From Streptomyces sp. NBC_01463 (GTDB lineage Bacteria; Actinomycetota; Actinomycetes; Streptomycetales; Streptomycetaceae): DNA of 64,000 nt. The translations under genes and the position numbers were made by a program. The notes beneath the pieces were generated by a model, which saw only the letters and a program-made list of their open reading frames with translations, did no database searches and was not told the origin of the DNA. Position 1 is the stretch's first letter. Each line of letters opens with the position of its first letter. The stretch lies in contig CP109468.1 of the NCBI GenBank assembly GCA_036227345.1, positions 5,394,001 through 5,458,000 on the forward strand, read 5' to 3'. Positions 17,200 to 24,563 of this stretch are shown one piece after another.

Positions 17200-18075
17200 C
17201 TATGCGCGGAGACCCGGGGTGTCCCCGGCCCTCTCCTCCCCGTCGTCCGCCCGCGGCGCGGCCGCCCAGCTCGCCAGCAGCGCGACCCGCTCGGCGGTCT
17301 CCGAACCGGGCTCCGGGGTGTAGACCACCAGCGACTGGCCCGGATCACCCGGCACCCCGAGCGTCTCGTACGGGAGCGTCAGCCCGCCCACGACCGGGTG
17401 GTCGATCCGCTTCACGCCGTACGTCTTCGCCTTCACCTGGTGGTCCGCCCACAGCCGGCGGAACTCCTCGCTCTTCATCGACAACTCCCCGACCAGGGTG
17501 GCGAGCTGCTTGTCGTCGGGGTGCAGTCCGGCGTCCAGCCGCAGATACGCGACCGTCTCCGCCGCCACCGCCGGCCAGTCCGGGTACAGCTCCCGCGCCG
17601 CCGGCTCCAGGAACGTCTGGCGCGGCATGTTGCGCTCACCGGCGGCCATCCGGGAGAAGCCGACGAGCGCGTCGGCCAGCGCGTTCCACGCCAGTACGTC
17701 CATCCGGCGGCCCAGCACGAAGGCGGGCGCCCGGTCGAGCGTGTCCAGGAGCAGCCGCAGCCCCGGCCGCACCCGCTGCGCGGCGGAAGGCGCCGCCTTG
17801 CGCGCCGCGGGGCGGGCCACCGTGCGCAGGTAGGCGTGCTCCGTCCCGTCCAGCCGGAGCACCCGGGCTATCGCGTCGAGCACGGCGTCCGAGACGCTGG
17901 GGCCGCGCCCCTGTTCCAGCCGGATGTAGTAGTCGACGCTGACGCCCGCGAGTTGCGCGACCTCCTCGCGCCTGAGCCCGGGGACGCGCCTGCGCCCGTA
18001 GGAGTTGAGCCCCACGTCCTCGGGCTGGATACGTGCGCGTCGTGAGCGGAGGAAGTCTCCGAGGTCGCCGTCCAT
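17200..18075 (-). CDS. XRE family regulator with MmyB-type ligand domain
   Basis: The 291-aa protein has an N-terminal helix-turn-helix (RVPGLRREEVAQLAGVSVDYYIRLEQGRG, residues about 31-59) and a C-terminal domain of the MmyB-like type that binds fatty-acid-like ligands, recognised by VLAWNALADALVGF and the VVYTPEPGSETAERVALLASW ending. ATG 18075 is the start. Regulators of this kind usually sit divergent from one short-chain dehydrogenase gene and control it, exactly the arrangement here. Confidence 0.88.
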   Translation of the reverse strand: MDGDLGDFLRSRRARIQPEDVGLNSYGRRRVPGLRREEVAQLAGVSVDYYIRLEQGRGPSVSDAVLDAIARVLRLDGTEHAYLRTVARPAARKAAPSAAQRVRPGLRLLLDTLDRAPAFVLGRRMDVLAWNALADALVGFSRMAAGERNMPRQTFLEPAARELYPDWPAVAAETVAYLRLDAGLHPDDKQLATLVGELSMKSEEFRRLWADHQVKAKTYGVKRIDHPVVGGLTLPYETLGVPGDPGQSLVVYTPEPGSETAERVALLASWAAAPRADDGEERAGDTPGLRA

Positions 18076-18225
18076 GCCGCCGATCGTAGAAGACCCGCCG
18101 CCGCCCAGCCTGGTACTGCCGGACCCAGGAAGGACGCCCCCCTGGGTAGCCGTCGCGCGCCGCCGCACAGTGGGGTCAACGCCGGGCGGTCGTCCCGGCG
18201 GCACCGCACACCGAGGAGCACGCAC

Positions 18226-18987
18226 ATGTCGTACGGAACGCTCGCAGGCCGCACCGCCGTCATCACCGGAGCCGCCAGCGGCATGGGGAACGCCACCGCC
18301 CGGCTGCTCGCCGCCCAGGGCGTCAGCGTGGCGCTGCTGGCCCGCCGCGCGGAGCGGCTGGAGGAACTGGCCGGCAAGATCACCGCCGACGGCGGCCGGG
18401 CGCTCGCCGTGGTCACCGACGTCACCGACCAGGCATCCGTGGACGCCGCCGCCGAGCGGATCCACGCGGAGTTCGGCCGGGTGGACCTGGTGGTCAACGC
18501 GGCCGGTGTGATGCTGCCCAACCCCGTGGACGCGGGCCGCACCGACGAGTGGCAGCGGATGCTCGACACCAACGTGGCGGGCGCCCTGCGCGTCATCCGG
18601 GCCTTCACCGCCGACCTGGTGGCGGCCGCCGCCGAGGGACGCACCGCCGACCTGGTCAACATCTCGTCGATCGGCGCGCACATCACGTTCCCCAACTACG
18701 CGGTGTACGGCGCGACGAAGGCCGCGCTCAGCTACCTCTCGGCGTCACTGCGCACCGAACTGGGCCCGCGCGACGTCCGGGTGACGAACATCGAGCCGGG
18801 CCTCACGGACTCGGAACTGGCCGGCCACGTCGACAACGCCGAACTGAGCGGCCAGCTCGACGGCATGTTCGACGCGCTCGGCGGGCTGTCGAGCGACGAG
18901 ATCGCCGATCTGATCGCCTACACGACCAGCCGGGCACGCCACATCAACCTGCGCCAGATGGTCGTCCTGCCGACCCGTCAGGCATGA
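18226..18987 (+). CDS. Short-chain dehydrogenase/reductase
   Basis: The 253-aa protein is a classical SDR. The cofactor motif TGAASGMG is at residues 14-21, NAAG follows at about 90, and the catalytic Ser (ISSIG) and YGATK are present. The Arg-rich beta2 end (ARRAERLEEL) suggests NADP(H) preference. The start is ATG 18226. The substrate is unknown. It faces away from the XRE/MmyB regulator over a 150-bp gap, a conserved two-gene unit in Streptomyces, so expression is likely controlled by that regulator. Confidence 0.9.
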   Translation: MSYGTLAGRTAVITGAASGMGNATARLLAAQGVSVALLARRAERLEELAGKITADGGRALAVVTDVTDQASVDAAAERIHAEFGRVDLVVNAAGVMLPNPVDAGRTDEWQRMLDTNVAGALRVIRAFTADLVAAAAEGRTADLVNISSIGAHITFPNYAVYGATKAALSYLSASLRTELGPRDVRVTNIEPGLTDSELAGHVDNAELSGQLDGMFDALGGLSSDEIADLIAYTTSRARHINLRQMVVLPTRQA

Positions 18988-19007
18988 GCCCCGCCGTACG
19001 GACCCGC

Positions 19008-19433
19008 TCAGTCCTCCCAGTCGGATTCCGTACGCCGCTGTTCGCGCCGCCGGAACAGCCGACCTGCGTGGCCCGCCTGGAAGGCGTTGACCCCGACGAT
19101 GCCGAGCCACGCCACGACGAGCCCCGCGAGCCCCGCGTTCGCCACCCCGATGGCGGACAGCGGGATCGCCAGGACCAGCGAGATGATCGCGAATCCGAAG
19201 CGCTCACCGAAATGCCCCATCGCCGGCTCCGGGGAGCGCGCCCCACGGGCGACGACGATCTGTTGTTCGGCGAGATGGCGCCGGACCCGCCGGTCCAGCG
19301 TGCTGTCGAGCCGCTGCTCGACCTTCTCCAGAAACGACTCGACGAGCGCGGACTCGTACTCGGACCCCAGCTCGCCGCGGGCCTGGAGGGTGGCGTTGAG
19401 CTCCTTCTTGAGCTCGGTGTCGGGTGCGTCCAT
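19008..19433 (-). CDS. Small membrane protein with helical N-terminus
   Basis: The 141-aa product has a charged helical N-terminal half with coiled-coil character (ESALVESFLEKVEQRLDSTLDRRVRRHLAE) and two adjacent membrane helices (FAIISLVLAIPLSAIGVA and LAGLVVAWLGIVGVNAFQ), followed by an Arg-rich tail. The ATG at 19433 gives the full helix. I do not recognise a functional family. It ends 21 nt from the convergent SDR stop. Confidence 0.75.
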   Translation of the reverse strand: MDAPDTELKKELNATLQARGELGSEYESALVESFLEKVEQRLDSTLDRRVRRHLAEQQIVVARGARSPEPAMGHFGERFGFAIISLVLAIPLSAIGVANAGLAGLVVAWLGIVGVNAFQAGHAGRLFRRREQRRTESDWED

Positions 19434-19496
19434 GGTCCTACGGTACGAACCGGGGGCGGCCGGGTCAGTGGGGCTAACCCCCCGGTTTTCGGGGGC

Positions 19497-19826
19497 CTAC
19501 TGGTGCCAGGCCACGGCGAGGCCCTTGGAGGCGGCCATGACGAGGGCGAGGACCAGGGCCGGAACGGCGTACCCGGCCAGCGCCAGGGCCACGGCACCCG
19601 CGCCGAACCAGCCGGTCTCGAAGAGCACCCGCGCCGCGCCGTGCACCTTGTGGGGTGCGTCGGGTGCGCCGAACAGCCACCACAGCGCGATCATCAGGAC
19701 CGGCCCGCCGATGCCGGCGATCAGCCGCGGTATCCACCCCGTGCCGAGAGTGAAGCCCCAGGTGGCGACGGACCCGATGACGGCCAGCTCCGACAGGAAG
19801 ACGATCAGCAGGTTGAGCGACTTCAT
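19497..19826 (-). CDS. YrdB/DUF2568 family membrane protein
   Basis: The 109-aa hydrophobic protein has four predicted helices, with the family motif W-G-F-T-L-G-T-G and the P-H-K-V-H-G-A-A-R-V-L-F-E stretch typical of YrdB (DUF2568). The function is unknown. Its ATG (19826) overlaps the stop of the gene before it by 4 nt, giving a two-gene membrane-protein operon divergent from a MarR regulator. Confidence 0.8.
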   Translation of the reverse strand: MKSLNLLIVFLSELAVIGSVATWGFTLGTGWIPRLIAGIGGPVLMIALWWLFGAPDAPHKVHGAARVLFETGWFGAGAVALALAGYAVPALVLALVMAASKGLAVAWHQ

Positions 19827-20206
19827 GCCGCGCTCCCCAGGGCGGCTGCCCGGGTACGGCGGGTCAGCCACCAGGCGGAGGCGAGGTGGACGCCCGCCGA
19901 GAGCGTCCCGCCGACCGCCATGCCGGGGATCCCCCGGGTGATCCCGATGCACGCGTCGCCGAGCTGCGCCGCGCCCGCCACCGCGAGGACCGGGACGAGC
20001 CCGCGTCGCTCCCCGCGCAGCAGGTACCCCAGTGCGGCGGCGAGCGGGACGGCGCGGACCGCGTACGCCTCCGCGTAGACCCGCAGCCCGGCCGTCGGCT
20101 CGGTGCCGGGCGGGAGCAGGAGCGCGGGGCGCACCACTCCGATCACGGCCGCGGCCGCCGAACCGGCCGCCATGGCCGCGTTGAGGACGGTCAGGGAACG
20201 TCGCAT
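19823..20206 (-). CDS. DUF4267-like membrane protein
   Basis: The 127-aa protein has about four hydrophobic helices. The early R-P-A-L-L-L-P-P-G and Y-A-V-R-A-V-P motifs are like those of the DUF4267 family of small integral membrane proteins; I rate that match as moderate. ATG 20206 is the start. It heads the two-gene operon whose promoter region carries the AATCATT/AATGATT operator, so MarR control is likely. Confidence 0.75.
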   Translation of the reverse strand: MRRSLTVLNAAMAAGSAAAAVIGVVRPALLLPPGTEPTAGLRVYAEAYAVRAVPLAAALGYLLRGERRGLVPVLAVAGAAQLGDACIGITRGIPGMAVGGTLSAGVHLASAWWLTRRTRAAALGSAA

Positions 20207-20220
20207 CTCGTCACCTCGTG

Positions 20221-20243
20221 AATCATTAAGACTCTGAATGATT
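20221..20243. promoter_or_regulatory. MarR operator dyad
   Basis: AATCATT (20221-20227) and AATGATT (20237-20243) form a perfect 7-bp inverted repeat over 9 nt. It lies in the 47-bp divergent gap between the membrane-protein operon and the marR gene. The AT-rich dyad stands out against the GC-rich background and fits autoregulation plus control of the neighbour. Confidence 0.75.
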
Positions 20244-20253
20244 ACCCGATGAT

Positions 20254-20712
20254 ATGGTGCGACGCGTGAAGGATGTCAAGCGGGACAAGCTGACCGACAC
20301 CGTGAGCTTCCGGCTCGGCACGGTCGGCGCGATCACCGCCGAGCTGTTCGCCGAACGGATCGCCGCGCACGGGCTCAAGCCCAAGCACGCCGGGCTGATG
20401 GCCCTGCTGGCCAGTGGCGCCGCCGCCTCGCAGCAGGAGATCGCCCGCACCATGCGGGTCACCCCCAGCCTGGTCGTGGGCCTCGCCGATCACCTGGAGG
20501 AACTCGGCGCGGTCGGCCGGGAGCGCGACCCCGGCGACCGGCGCCGCCAGATCCTCACCCTCACCGACCGGGGCCGTGAACTGCTCGGCATCTGCACGTC
20601 GACGGCGAGCGCCATCGACGAGGAGCTGACGGCCGGCCTCGACGACGCCTTCCGGGACCGGCTGCGCGAGACCCTCGCCGTGCTCGCCGAACGGGCCGGT
20701 CTGCCCGGATAG
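20254..20712 (+). CDS. MarR family regulator
   Basis: The 152-aa winged-helix protein has its recognition part in SQQEIARTMRVTPSLVVGLADHLEELG (residues about 67-92) and the wing DPGDRRRQILTLTDRGREL, both typical of MarR. The ATG at 20254 is used; a GTG 15 nt further downstream (VKDVKRDKL) is an alternative. It probably represses its own gene and the divergent membrane-protein pair until a small ligand is bound. Confidence 0.9.
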   Translation: MVRRVKDVKRDKLTDTVSFRLGTVGAITAELFAERIAAHGLKPKHAGLMALLASGAAASQQEIARTMRVTPSLVVGLADHLEELGAVGRERDPGDRRRQILTLTDRGRELLGICTSTASAIDEELTAGLDDAFRDRLRETLAVLAERAGLPG

Positions 20713-20721
20713 CTGCGCGAC

Positions 20722-20751
20722 AGGCGTCTGCATATGGACATGCAGACGCCT
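20722..20751 (+). terminator. Hairpin after marR
   Basis: AGGCGTCTGCAT (20722-20733) pairs perfectly with ATGCAGACGCCT (20740-20751) over a 6-nt loop, 10 nt after the marR stop. An operator role for the next gene cannot be excluded. Confidence 0.65.
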
Positions 20752-20812
20752 TGCTGGCTGAATGGATCCGTCGGTGCCGGTCTCGGCGCGCACGGTCTAC
20801 CGAGGGGACAGG

Positions 20813-21658
20813 ATGAGCGGGAGCAGCCCGGCCGCGCGGTTGCAACAGCTGTTCGAGGGGCGCAGGCTCACACCCACCCAGCGCCGCATCGCGCACTCGA
20901 TGGTGCGCAGGGCCGGCGACGCGCCGTTCCTCTCCAGCGTCGAACTGGCCGAACTGGCCGGGGTCAGCCAGCCCTCCGTCACCCGCTTCGCCGTCGCCCT
21001 CGGGTTCGACGGCTACCCCGCACTGCGCAAGCACCTGCGCGAGGTCGCCCCGGCCGGAGCGGCCGACGGCGCAGCGGAGGACACGTACAACGAGTACCAG
21101 CAGGCCGTACTCGGCGAGATCGAGAACCTGCGCCACCTCGCCGAACTGCTCGCCGACCCGGGCCCCGTCGAACGGGCCGGCCGGCTGCTCGCCGCCTCAC
21201 GCCCGCTGCCCGTGCTCGGGCTGCGCGCCGCGTCGTCGCAGGCGCGGGGCTTCGGCTACTTCGCCGCCAAGGTGCACCCCGACGTCCGGGTGCTCGACGA
21301 GGGCGGCAGCATGCTGCACGACCGGATCGACGCGGCCCGGCGTGCCGGGGCCACGGCCCTGATCTGCTTCGCGCTGCCGCGCCACCCCCGCGAGGTCGTG
21401 GACGCCCTCGGCTACGCGCGGAACCAGGGGCTGACCGTCGTGTCGGTCGCCGACTCCGCCTTCGCCCCCGTGGCCCGCCACAGCGACCTGCTGATCCCGG
21501 CCGCCGTAGGGACCGGGCTCGCCTTCGACACCGCGTGTGCGCCGATGCTCCTCGGCCGGGTCCTGCTGGAGGCCATGTGCGACAGCCTCCCCGAAGCGCA
21601 GGCCCGCCTGGAGGAGTTCGACGCGGGGGCGGTGGCCCGGGGCCTGTTCATCGAGTGA
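20813..21658 (+). CDS. MurR/RpiR family regulator with SIS domain
   Basis: The 281-aa protein (ATG 20813, GAGGGG upstream) has an N-terminal RpiR helix-turn-helix (LSSVELAELAGVSQPSVTRFAVALGFDGYPALRK) and a C-terminal SIS domain (VLGLRAASSQARGFGYFAAKVHPDV, then ALICFALPRHPREVVDALGYAR). SIS-containing RpiR proteins usually sense phosphosugars, though some control amino-acid catabolism. No sugar genes adjoin it. A longer in-frame start at 20762 lacks a ribosome binding site. Its target is not evident here. Confidence 0.87.
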   Translation: MSGSSPAARLQQLFEGRRLTPTQRRIAHSMVRRAGDAPFLSSVELAELAGVSQPSVTRFAVALGFDGYPALRKHLREVAPAGAADGAAEDTYNEYQQAVLGEIENLRHLAELLADPGPVERAGRLLAASRPLPVLGLRAASSQARGFGYFAAKVHPDVRVLDEGGSMLHDRIDAARRAGATALICFALPRHPREVVDALGYARNQGLTVVSVADSAFAPVARHSDLLIPAAVGTGLAFDTACAPMLLGRVLLEAMCDSLPEAQARLEEFDAGAVARGLFIE

Positions 21659-21667
21659 CGTTGCGCC

Positions 21668-22159
21668 GGTCCTTGGTGCGGGGTTCCGTCCTCAATCTCC
21701 CCCATAGCCTTAAGGGCATGGGGGGACCCCCTCGACGGGCTTGTTGGTGCGGGTTCCCCGCGGGGTGCGCCGTGGCCCGGTGGGTGGGGGTCCGGTGCCC
21801 CTCCGGGGCGTCTCCTCAAACGACGAACGTTTCCAGTCCCACGCGAACGAACCCCGGTATCCGTTCGTCGTCCTGCGGGGACTCCCCTGCACGGCCCCGG
21901 ACCCGGCCGCCTTGCGTCTGCGGCGTTCGTATCGCCGGTGTTCAGACGCACGTGAGAGTGGGTGGGGGCGTGCAGGGGCGTCCCCGCAGAAAAATGGCGT
22001 ACTACCCGGCCCCTGCAACGTGTCGGGTTGCCACGCCAGTTTTTGAGGAGACGCCCCGGAGGGCCCCCACCCCCACCCACCGGACAAGGGCGAACCGGCG
22101 GGGGACCCGCACACAAGCCCGTCCGGCGATTGAGGACGGAACCCCGCACCACAAGGACC
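21668..22159. repeat. Nested near-palindromic repeat filling an intergenic region
   Basis: The whole 505-bp space between two genes is one nested inverted repeat. Outer arms: 21668-21696 pairs with 22129-22159, 29 of 31 positions. Inner arms: 21735-21820 pairs imperfectly with 22041-22122, including a perfect 20-bp block (21801-21820 with 22042-22061). Core: 21874-21892 pairs with 21970-21988 with one mismatch, and 21913-21920 with 21943-21950. Side hairpins: CGACGAACG/CGTTCGTCG (21821-21829, 21862-21870) and 21990-22000 with 22033-22044. The right end contains GTCCGGCGATTGAGGAC, a motif I recall as very frequent between Streptomyces genes. No credible gene was seen. It may be a REP/BIME-like or MITE-like element. 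Confidence 0.8.
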
Positions 22160-22163
22160 CCGC

Positions 22164-22541
22164 TCAGACGTCCAGGTCCGCCTCGATCTTCTTCAGCTGG
22201 TGGCGGGCCATGGCCAGGTTGGCGCGGCTCGCGTCCAGGACGAGGTAGAGGAACAGGCCGTTGCTGCCACGGGCGGTCTTGAGGAGCCGGATCAGGTGGT
22301 ACTGGCTGCCCAGGGTGATCAGGATGTCCTCGATCTCGTCCTGGATCCCGAGGTGCTCCATGGTGCGGAGCTTGGCGCGTACGACGTCGGTGTTGCCCGC
22401 GGCCGCGACCTCCAGGTTGAATTCCTTGCCGCCGCCGAGGGTGCCCAGGGCCATGCCGCTCGTGTAGTCCACGAGGGCGACACCGGTGGTGCCCTCGATG
22501 GACGACATCGCTTCCTTCAGTGACGCTTCGGTGTTCGCCAT
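22164..22541 (-). CDS. Roadblock/LC7 domain protein
   Basis: The 125-aa protein is a single Roadblock/LC7 domain. Streptomyces proteins of this type, beginning ANTEASLKEAMSSIEG and containing GVALVDYTSGMALGTLGGG, regulate small Ras-like GTPases. Here no GTPase gene is nearby. The ATG at 22541 fits the family length; an earlier ATG at 22619 overlaps the upstream stop as ATGA and would add 26 basic residues. It is the last gene of a four-gene minus-strand operon. Confidence 0.88.
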   Translation of the reverse strand: MANTEASLKEAMSSIEGTTGVALVDYTSGMALGTLGGGKEFNLEVAAAGNTDVVRAKLRTMEHLGIQDEIEDILITLGSQYHLIRLLKTARGSNGLFLYLVLDASRANLAMARHQLKKIEADLDV

Positions 22542-22615
22542 GAGTGCTCGTTTCCTTTCCCTGACCGGTCGGGTGGACCGGTTCCGTTTCTGGGTGGTGC
22601 CGGGTTCGTGCGGGG

Positions 22616-23086
22616 TCATGTCGTGCGGTGCGGGAGCGGTCCCGGCTGTTGGGGGGTGCGTGGCGCCGGGGCGCGCGGGCCGGGAGCCGGCTGCGGGGCG
22701 CGTTCCAGGGCGGTGTCGACGAGCTCGCCGATCCGGGAGCCGGACCTGCGGCCCTCCAGATGGAGCCGGCCGACGTTGATCCGGTCCTCGGCGAGGAGGG
22801 TCAGGACGGCCGAGGAGCCTGCCGCGTACGTCGCGATGTAGCCGGACTCGCCGCGGACGAGGAGTTCGCGGAAGCCGCCCCGGCCGGTCGCGTCCGTCAT
22901 CCGGATCGCGACGCCGAGCGCGGCCGCGGTCAGGGCGGCGACGCCCTCCGCCTCGACGCCCGGGGTGTCGTGGGCCAGGACGAGGCCGTCGGTGCTGGCC
23001 GCCAGGGCGCCGGAGAGGAGCGGAACCCGTGCCCGTAACCGCTGGAGCTCGGCCAGGACATCCTGCACTTCGGCCTCGGGCACCAT
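22616..23086 (-). CDS. Roadblock/LC7 domain protein with Pro-rich tail
   Basis: The 156-aa protein starts at ATG 23086, behind GGAGGAGA. Residues 5-115 are a Roadblock-like domain (LLSGALAASTDGLVLAHDTPGVEAEGVAALTAAALGVAIRM). The C-terminal 30 residues are rich in Pro, Arg and Ala and are probably disordered. It resembles the CvnB-type proteins of actinobacterial conservons but is not accompanied by the kinase, DUF742 and GTPase genes found there. Confidence 0.83.
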   Translation of the reverse strand: MVPEAEVQDVLAELQRLRARVPLLSGALAASTDGLVLAHDTPGVEAEGVAALTAAALGVAIRMTDATGRGGFRELLVRGESGYIATYAAGSSAVLTLLAEDRINVGRLHLEGRRSGSRIGELVDTALERAPQPAPGPRAPAPRTPQQPGPLPHRTT

Positions 23087-23124
23087 CAGCTGTCTCCTCC
23101 CGGCACGCTGTCTGAGCGCGCGTA

Positions 23125-23922
23125 TCACAGGGCCTCCAATGCGTCTCGGAGCCGGCGCAACAGGGCGACGTCGGGGTCGGCCGTGACCTCGGGGAGCGTG
23201 ATCCGGCCGGCGGCGGTGGCGGCGGTGTCCGTCGCCTCGCGTACCGCCGCGACCAGTCCGGCGGCTGCCAGCCGGCGCAGGTCGACCAGGGTGTGGAACG
23301 CGGACCTGCCCAGCTCCTGCGCGATGTCCGTGGCCGTACGCACCCCGTTCACGCGCTCCAGCACGCGGCGCTGGCGCGGCGGCACGGGGGAGTCGGCCGC
23401 CTGGCCGGTCCGCACCAGCGGGGCGCTGTCGGTGACCGCTTCGGGCCAGATCCGGTCCAGTAACTCCCGGCGCCGGAGCGTCTCGCGCTGCACGGCGTCC
23501 ACGGGGACGGGGCGGACCGGGCCGATCCAGTGCGCGACCCCGTAGCGGAAGCGGGCCGGGGTCCGGGTCGGGGCGAGGGCGAAGAACGCCGCGTCGTACA
23601 GGGCGCCCAGATGGCACAGTTCCAGCGCGCCGCCGGGCACCCGGCCGCTGTCGACGAGGTAGCGGCCGACCCGCTGCCCGGCACCGGCCTGGGCGACCGC
23701 GTCCCACCAGCCCTCGCGGCGGAGCGCACCGCCCCGGGTGAGCAGGACGTCGATGCCGGGGGTGGCCGGGCTCTCGGCGTGCACCACCTTGCCGTCGGCG
23801 AGGTAGAGGGTGCCGCGGTCGCGCATCAGGGCGCCGGTGGCGCGTTCGGAGGCGAGGCGCTGGAGCATGGGTGAGAGGACACCTGCCGGGCCGGGGGCGG
23901 TCGAGGGGGCTGCCGCACTCAT
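23125..23922 (-). CDS. DUF4388 domain protein
   Basis: The 265-aa protein has an N-terminal DUF4388 (PATAN-like) domain, seen as LSPMLQRLASERATGALMRDRGTLYLADGKVVHAESP near residues 16-52, and a C-terminal winged-helix-like segment (LERVNGVRTATDIAQELGRSAFHTLVDLRRLAAAGLV). DUF4388 domains occur in bacterial signalling proteins of gliding motility and related systems. The start ATG at 23922 overlaps the upstream Roadblock stop by 4 nt (ATGA). Co-occurrence with three Roadblock-like genes suggests a joint regulatory complex; its output is unknown. Confidence 0.78.
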   Translation of the reverse strand: MSAAAPSTAPGPAGVLSPMLQRLASERATGALMRDRGTLYLADGKVVHAESPATPGIDVLLTRGGALRREGWWDAVAQAGAGQRVGRYLVDSGRVPGGALELCHLGALYDAAFFALAPTRTPARFRYGVAHWIGPVRPVPVDAVQRETLRRRELLDRIWPEAVTDSAPLVRTGQAADSPVPPRQRRVLERVNGVRTATDIAQELGRSAFHTLVDLRRLAAAGLVAAVREATDTAATAAGRITLPEVTADPDVALLRRLRDALEAL

Positions 23923-24329
23923 GCCAGGACCAGCCGCTCGGCCATCTCGCCCAGCCGTATCCGGGCCAGGGCCAGGTTTCCCTCCGCGCGGTCCAGCCAC
24001 AGGTGGAGGAAGACGCTGCTGTCGAAGTCCGTCTCGACGAACCGGAGGATGTGGTAACCGGCGCGGGTGGTGACGATGACGTCCTCGACCGGGGCAGGTA
24101 TCGCCTCGGCTTCGGTGCCTGAGGGCTCGGGCGAGGCGGACGCGAAGGCGGGCTGCTCGGCGGCCATGCGGGCCACCTCCGCCGTCTCCGCCGCGGTGGC
24201 CTCGTGATCGCCGTTGGGCGAGTCGCCGATGGTGCCGAGGGCGAGACCGCTCGTCCAGTCGACCACGGCGGCACCACGGGCACCGGGCAGTCTCATGACA
24301 TCGAGCAGGCACTCGTCGATTCCGGGCAC
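23919..24329 (-). CDS. Divergent Roadblock-like protein
   Basis: The 136-aa protein begins at GTG 24329, behind GGGGAG. Its ends match the Roadblock protein of the same operon (ARGAAVVDWTSGLALGTIGD near the N-terminus; VFLHLWLDRAEGNLALARIRLGEMAERL at the C-terminus), but a Ala/Glu/Pro-rich insert of about 30 residues sits in the middle. It is the first gene of the operon, divergent from hutU. Confidence 0.75.
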   Translation of the reverse strand: MPGIDECLLDVMRLPGARGAAVVDWTSGLALGTIGDSPNGDHEATAAETAEVARMAAEQPAFASASPEPSGTEAEAIPAPVEDVIVTTRAGYHILRFVETDFDSSVFLHLWLDRAEGNLALARIRLGEMAERLVLA

Positions 24330-24495
24330 GCGGACTCCCCTCCGACGGTGCGTGCGGCTGTGACCCCGAGGTTACGCAACGTGCTCACGCCAGGTGGAGG
24401 TTCTGGCATTTTCCATTGGTACATGCGCGAGGTTGGGGAGAATGCCCCGCCACGGAACCGGAGGTGGCCGGTCCGGAGGTCTCCCGTCCCGCCCT

Positions 24496-24542
24496 GTTGA
24501 CTGAAGCTATTCAGACAACCAAGATGTGAATAGAAAATTCAC
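24496..24542 (+). promoter_or_regulatory. hut operon promoter with two dyads
   Basis: A -35 box TTGACT (24497-24502) and a -10 CAAGAT (24520-24525) are separated by 17 nt. A dyad of 24 nt (24496-24519, 9 of 12 pairs, arms starting GTTG-A-CTGAA) covers the -35 and spacer. A second, perfect dyad GTGAAT-AGAAA-ATTCAC (24526-24542) starts right after the -10. This is the shape of a repressor-controlled promoter. The GGAGG at 24551 precedes the hutU start. The regulator is not encoded beside it. Confidence 0.65.
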
Positions 24543-24563
24543 AGTCGCGAGGAGGCATCTGGC

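Noticed and set aside
20722..20751. The hairpin after marR as an RpiR operator
   Set aside because: Its position 10 nt after the marR stop fits a terminator better; an operator role remains only a weak alternative.
21668..22159. Open frames inside the nested palindrome as small genes
   Set aside because: Frames on both strands are mirror images caused by the inverted repeat, are Pro/Arg/Gly-rich and have no start signals.
22616..22619. ATG 22619 as start of the last Roadblock gene
   Set aside because: The ATGA overlap is attractive, but the added 26 residues are basic and unlike the family, which begins at MANTE (22541). It is kept only as an alternative.
24330..24495. Search for a riboswitch upstream of hutU
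   Set aside because: No conserved riboswitch core was recognised; the only structures are the two dyads at the promoter.
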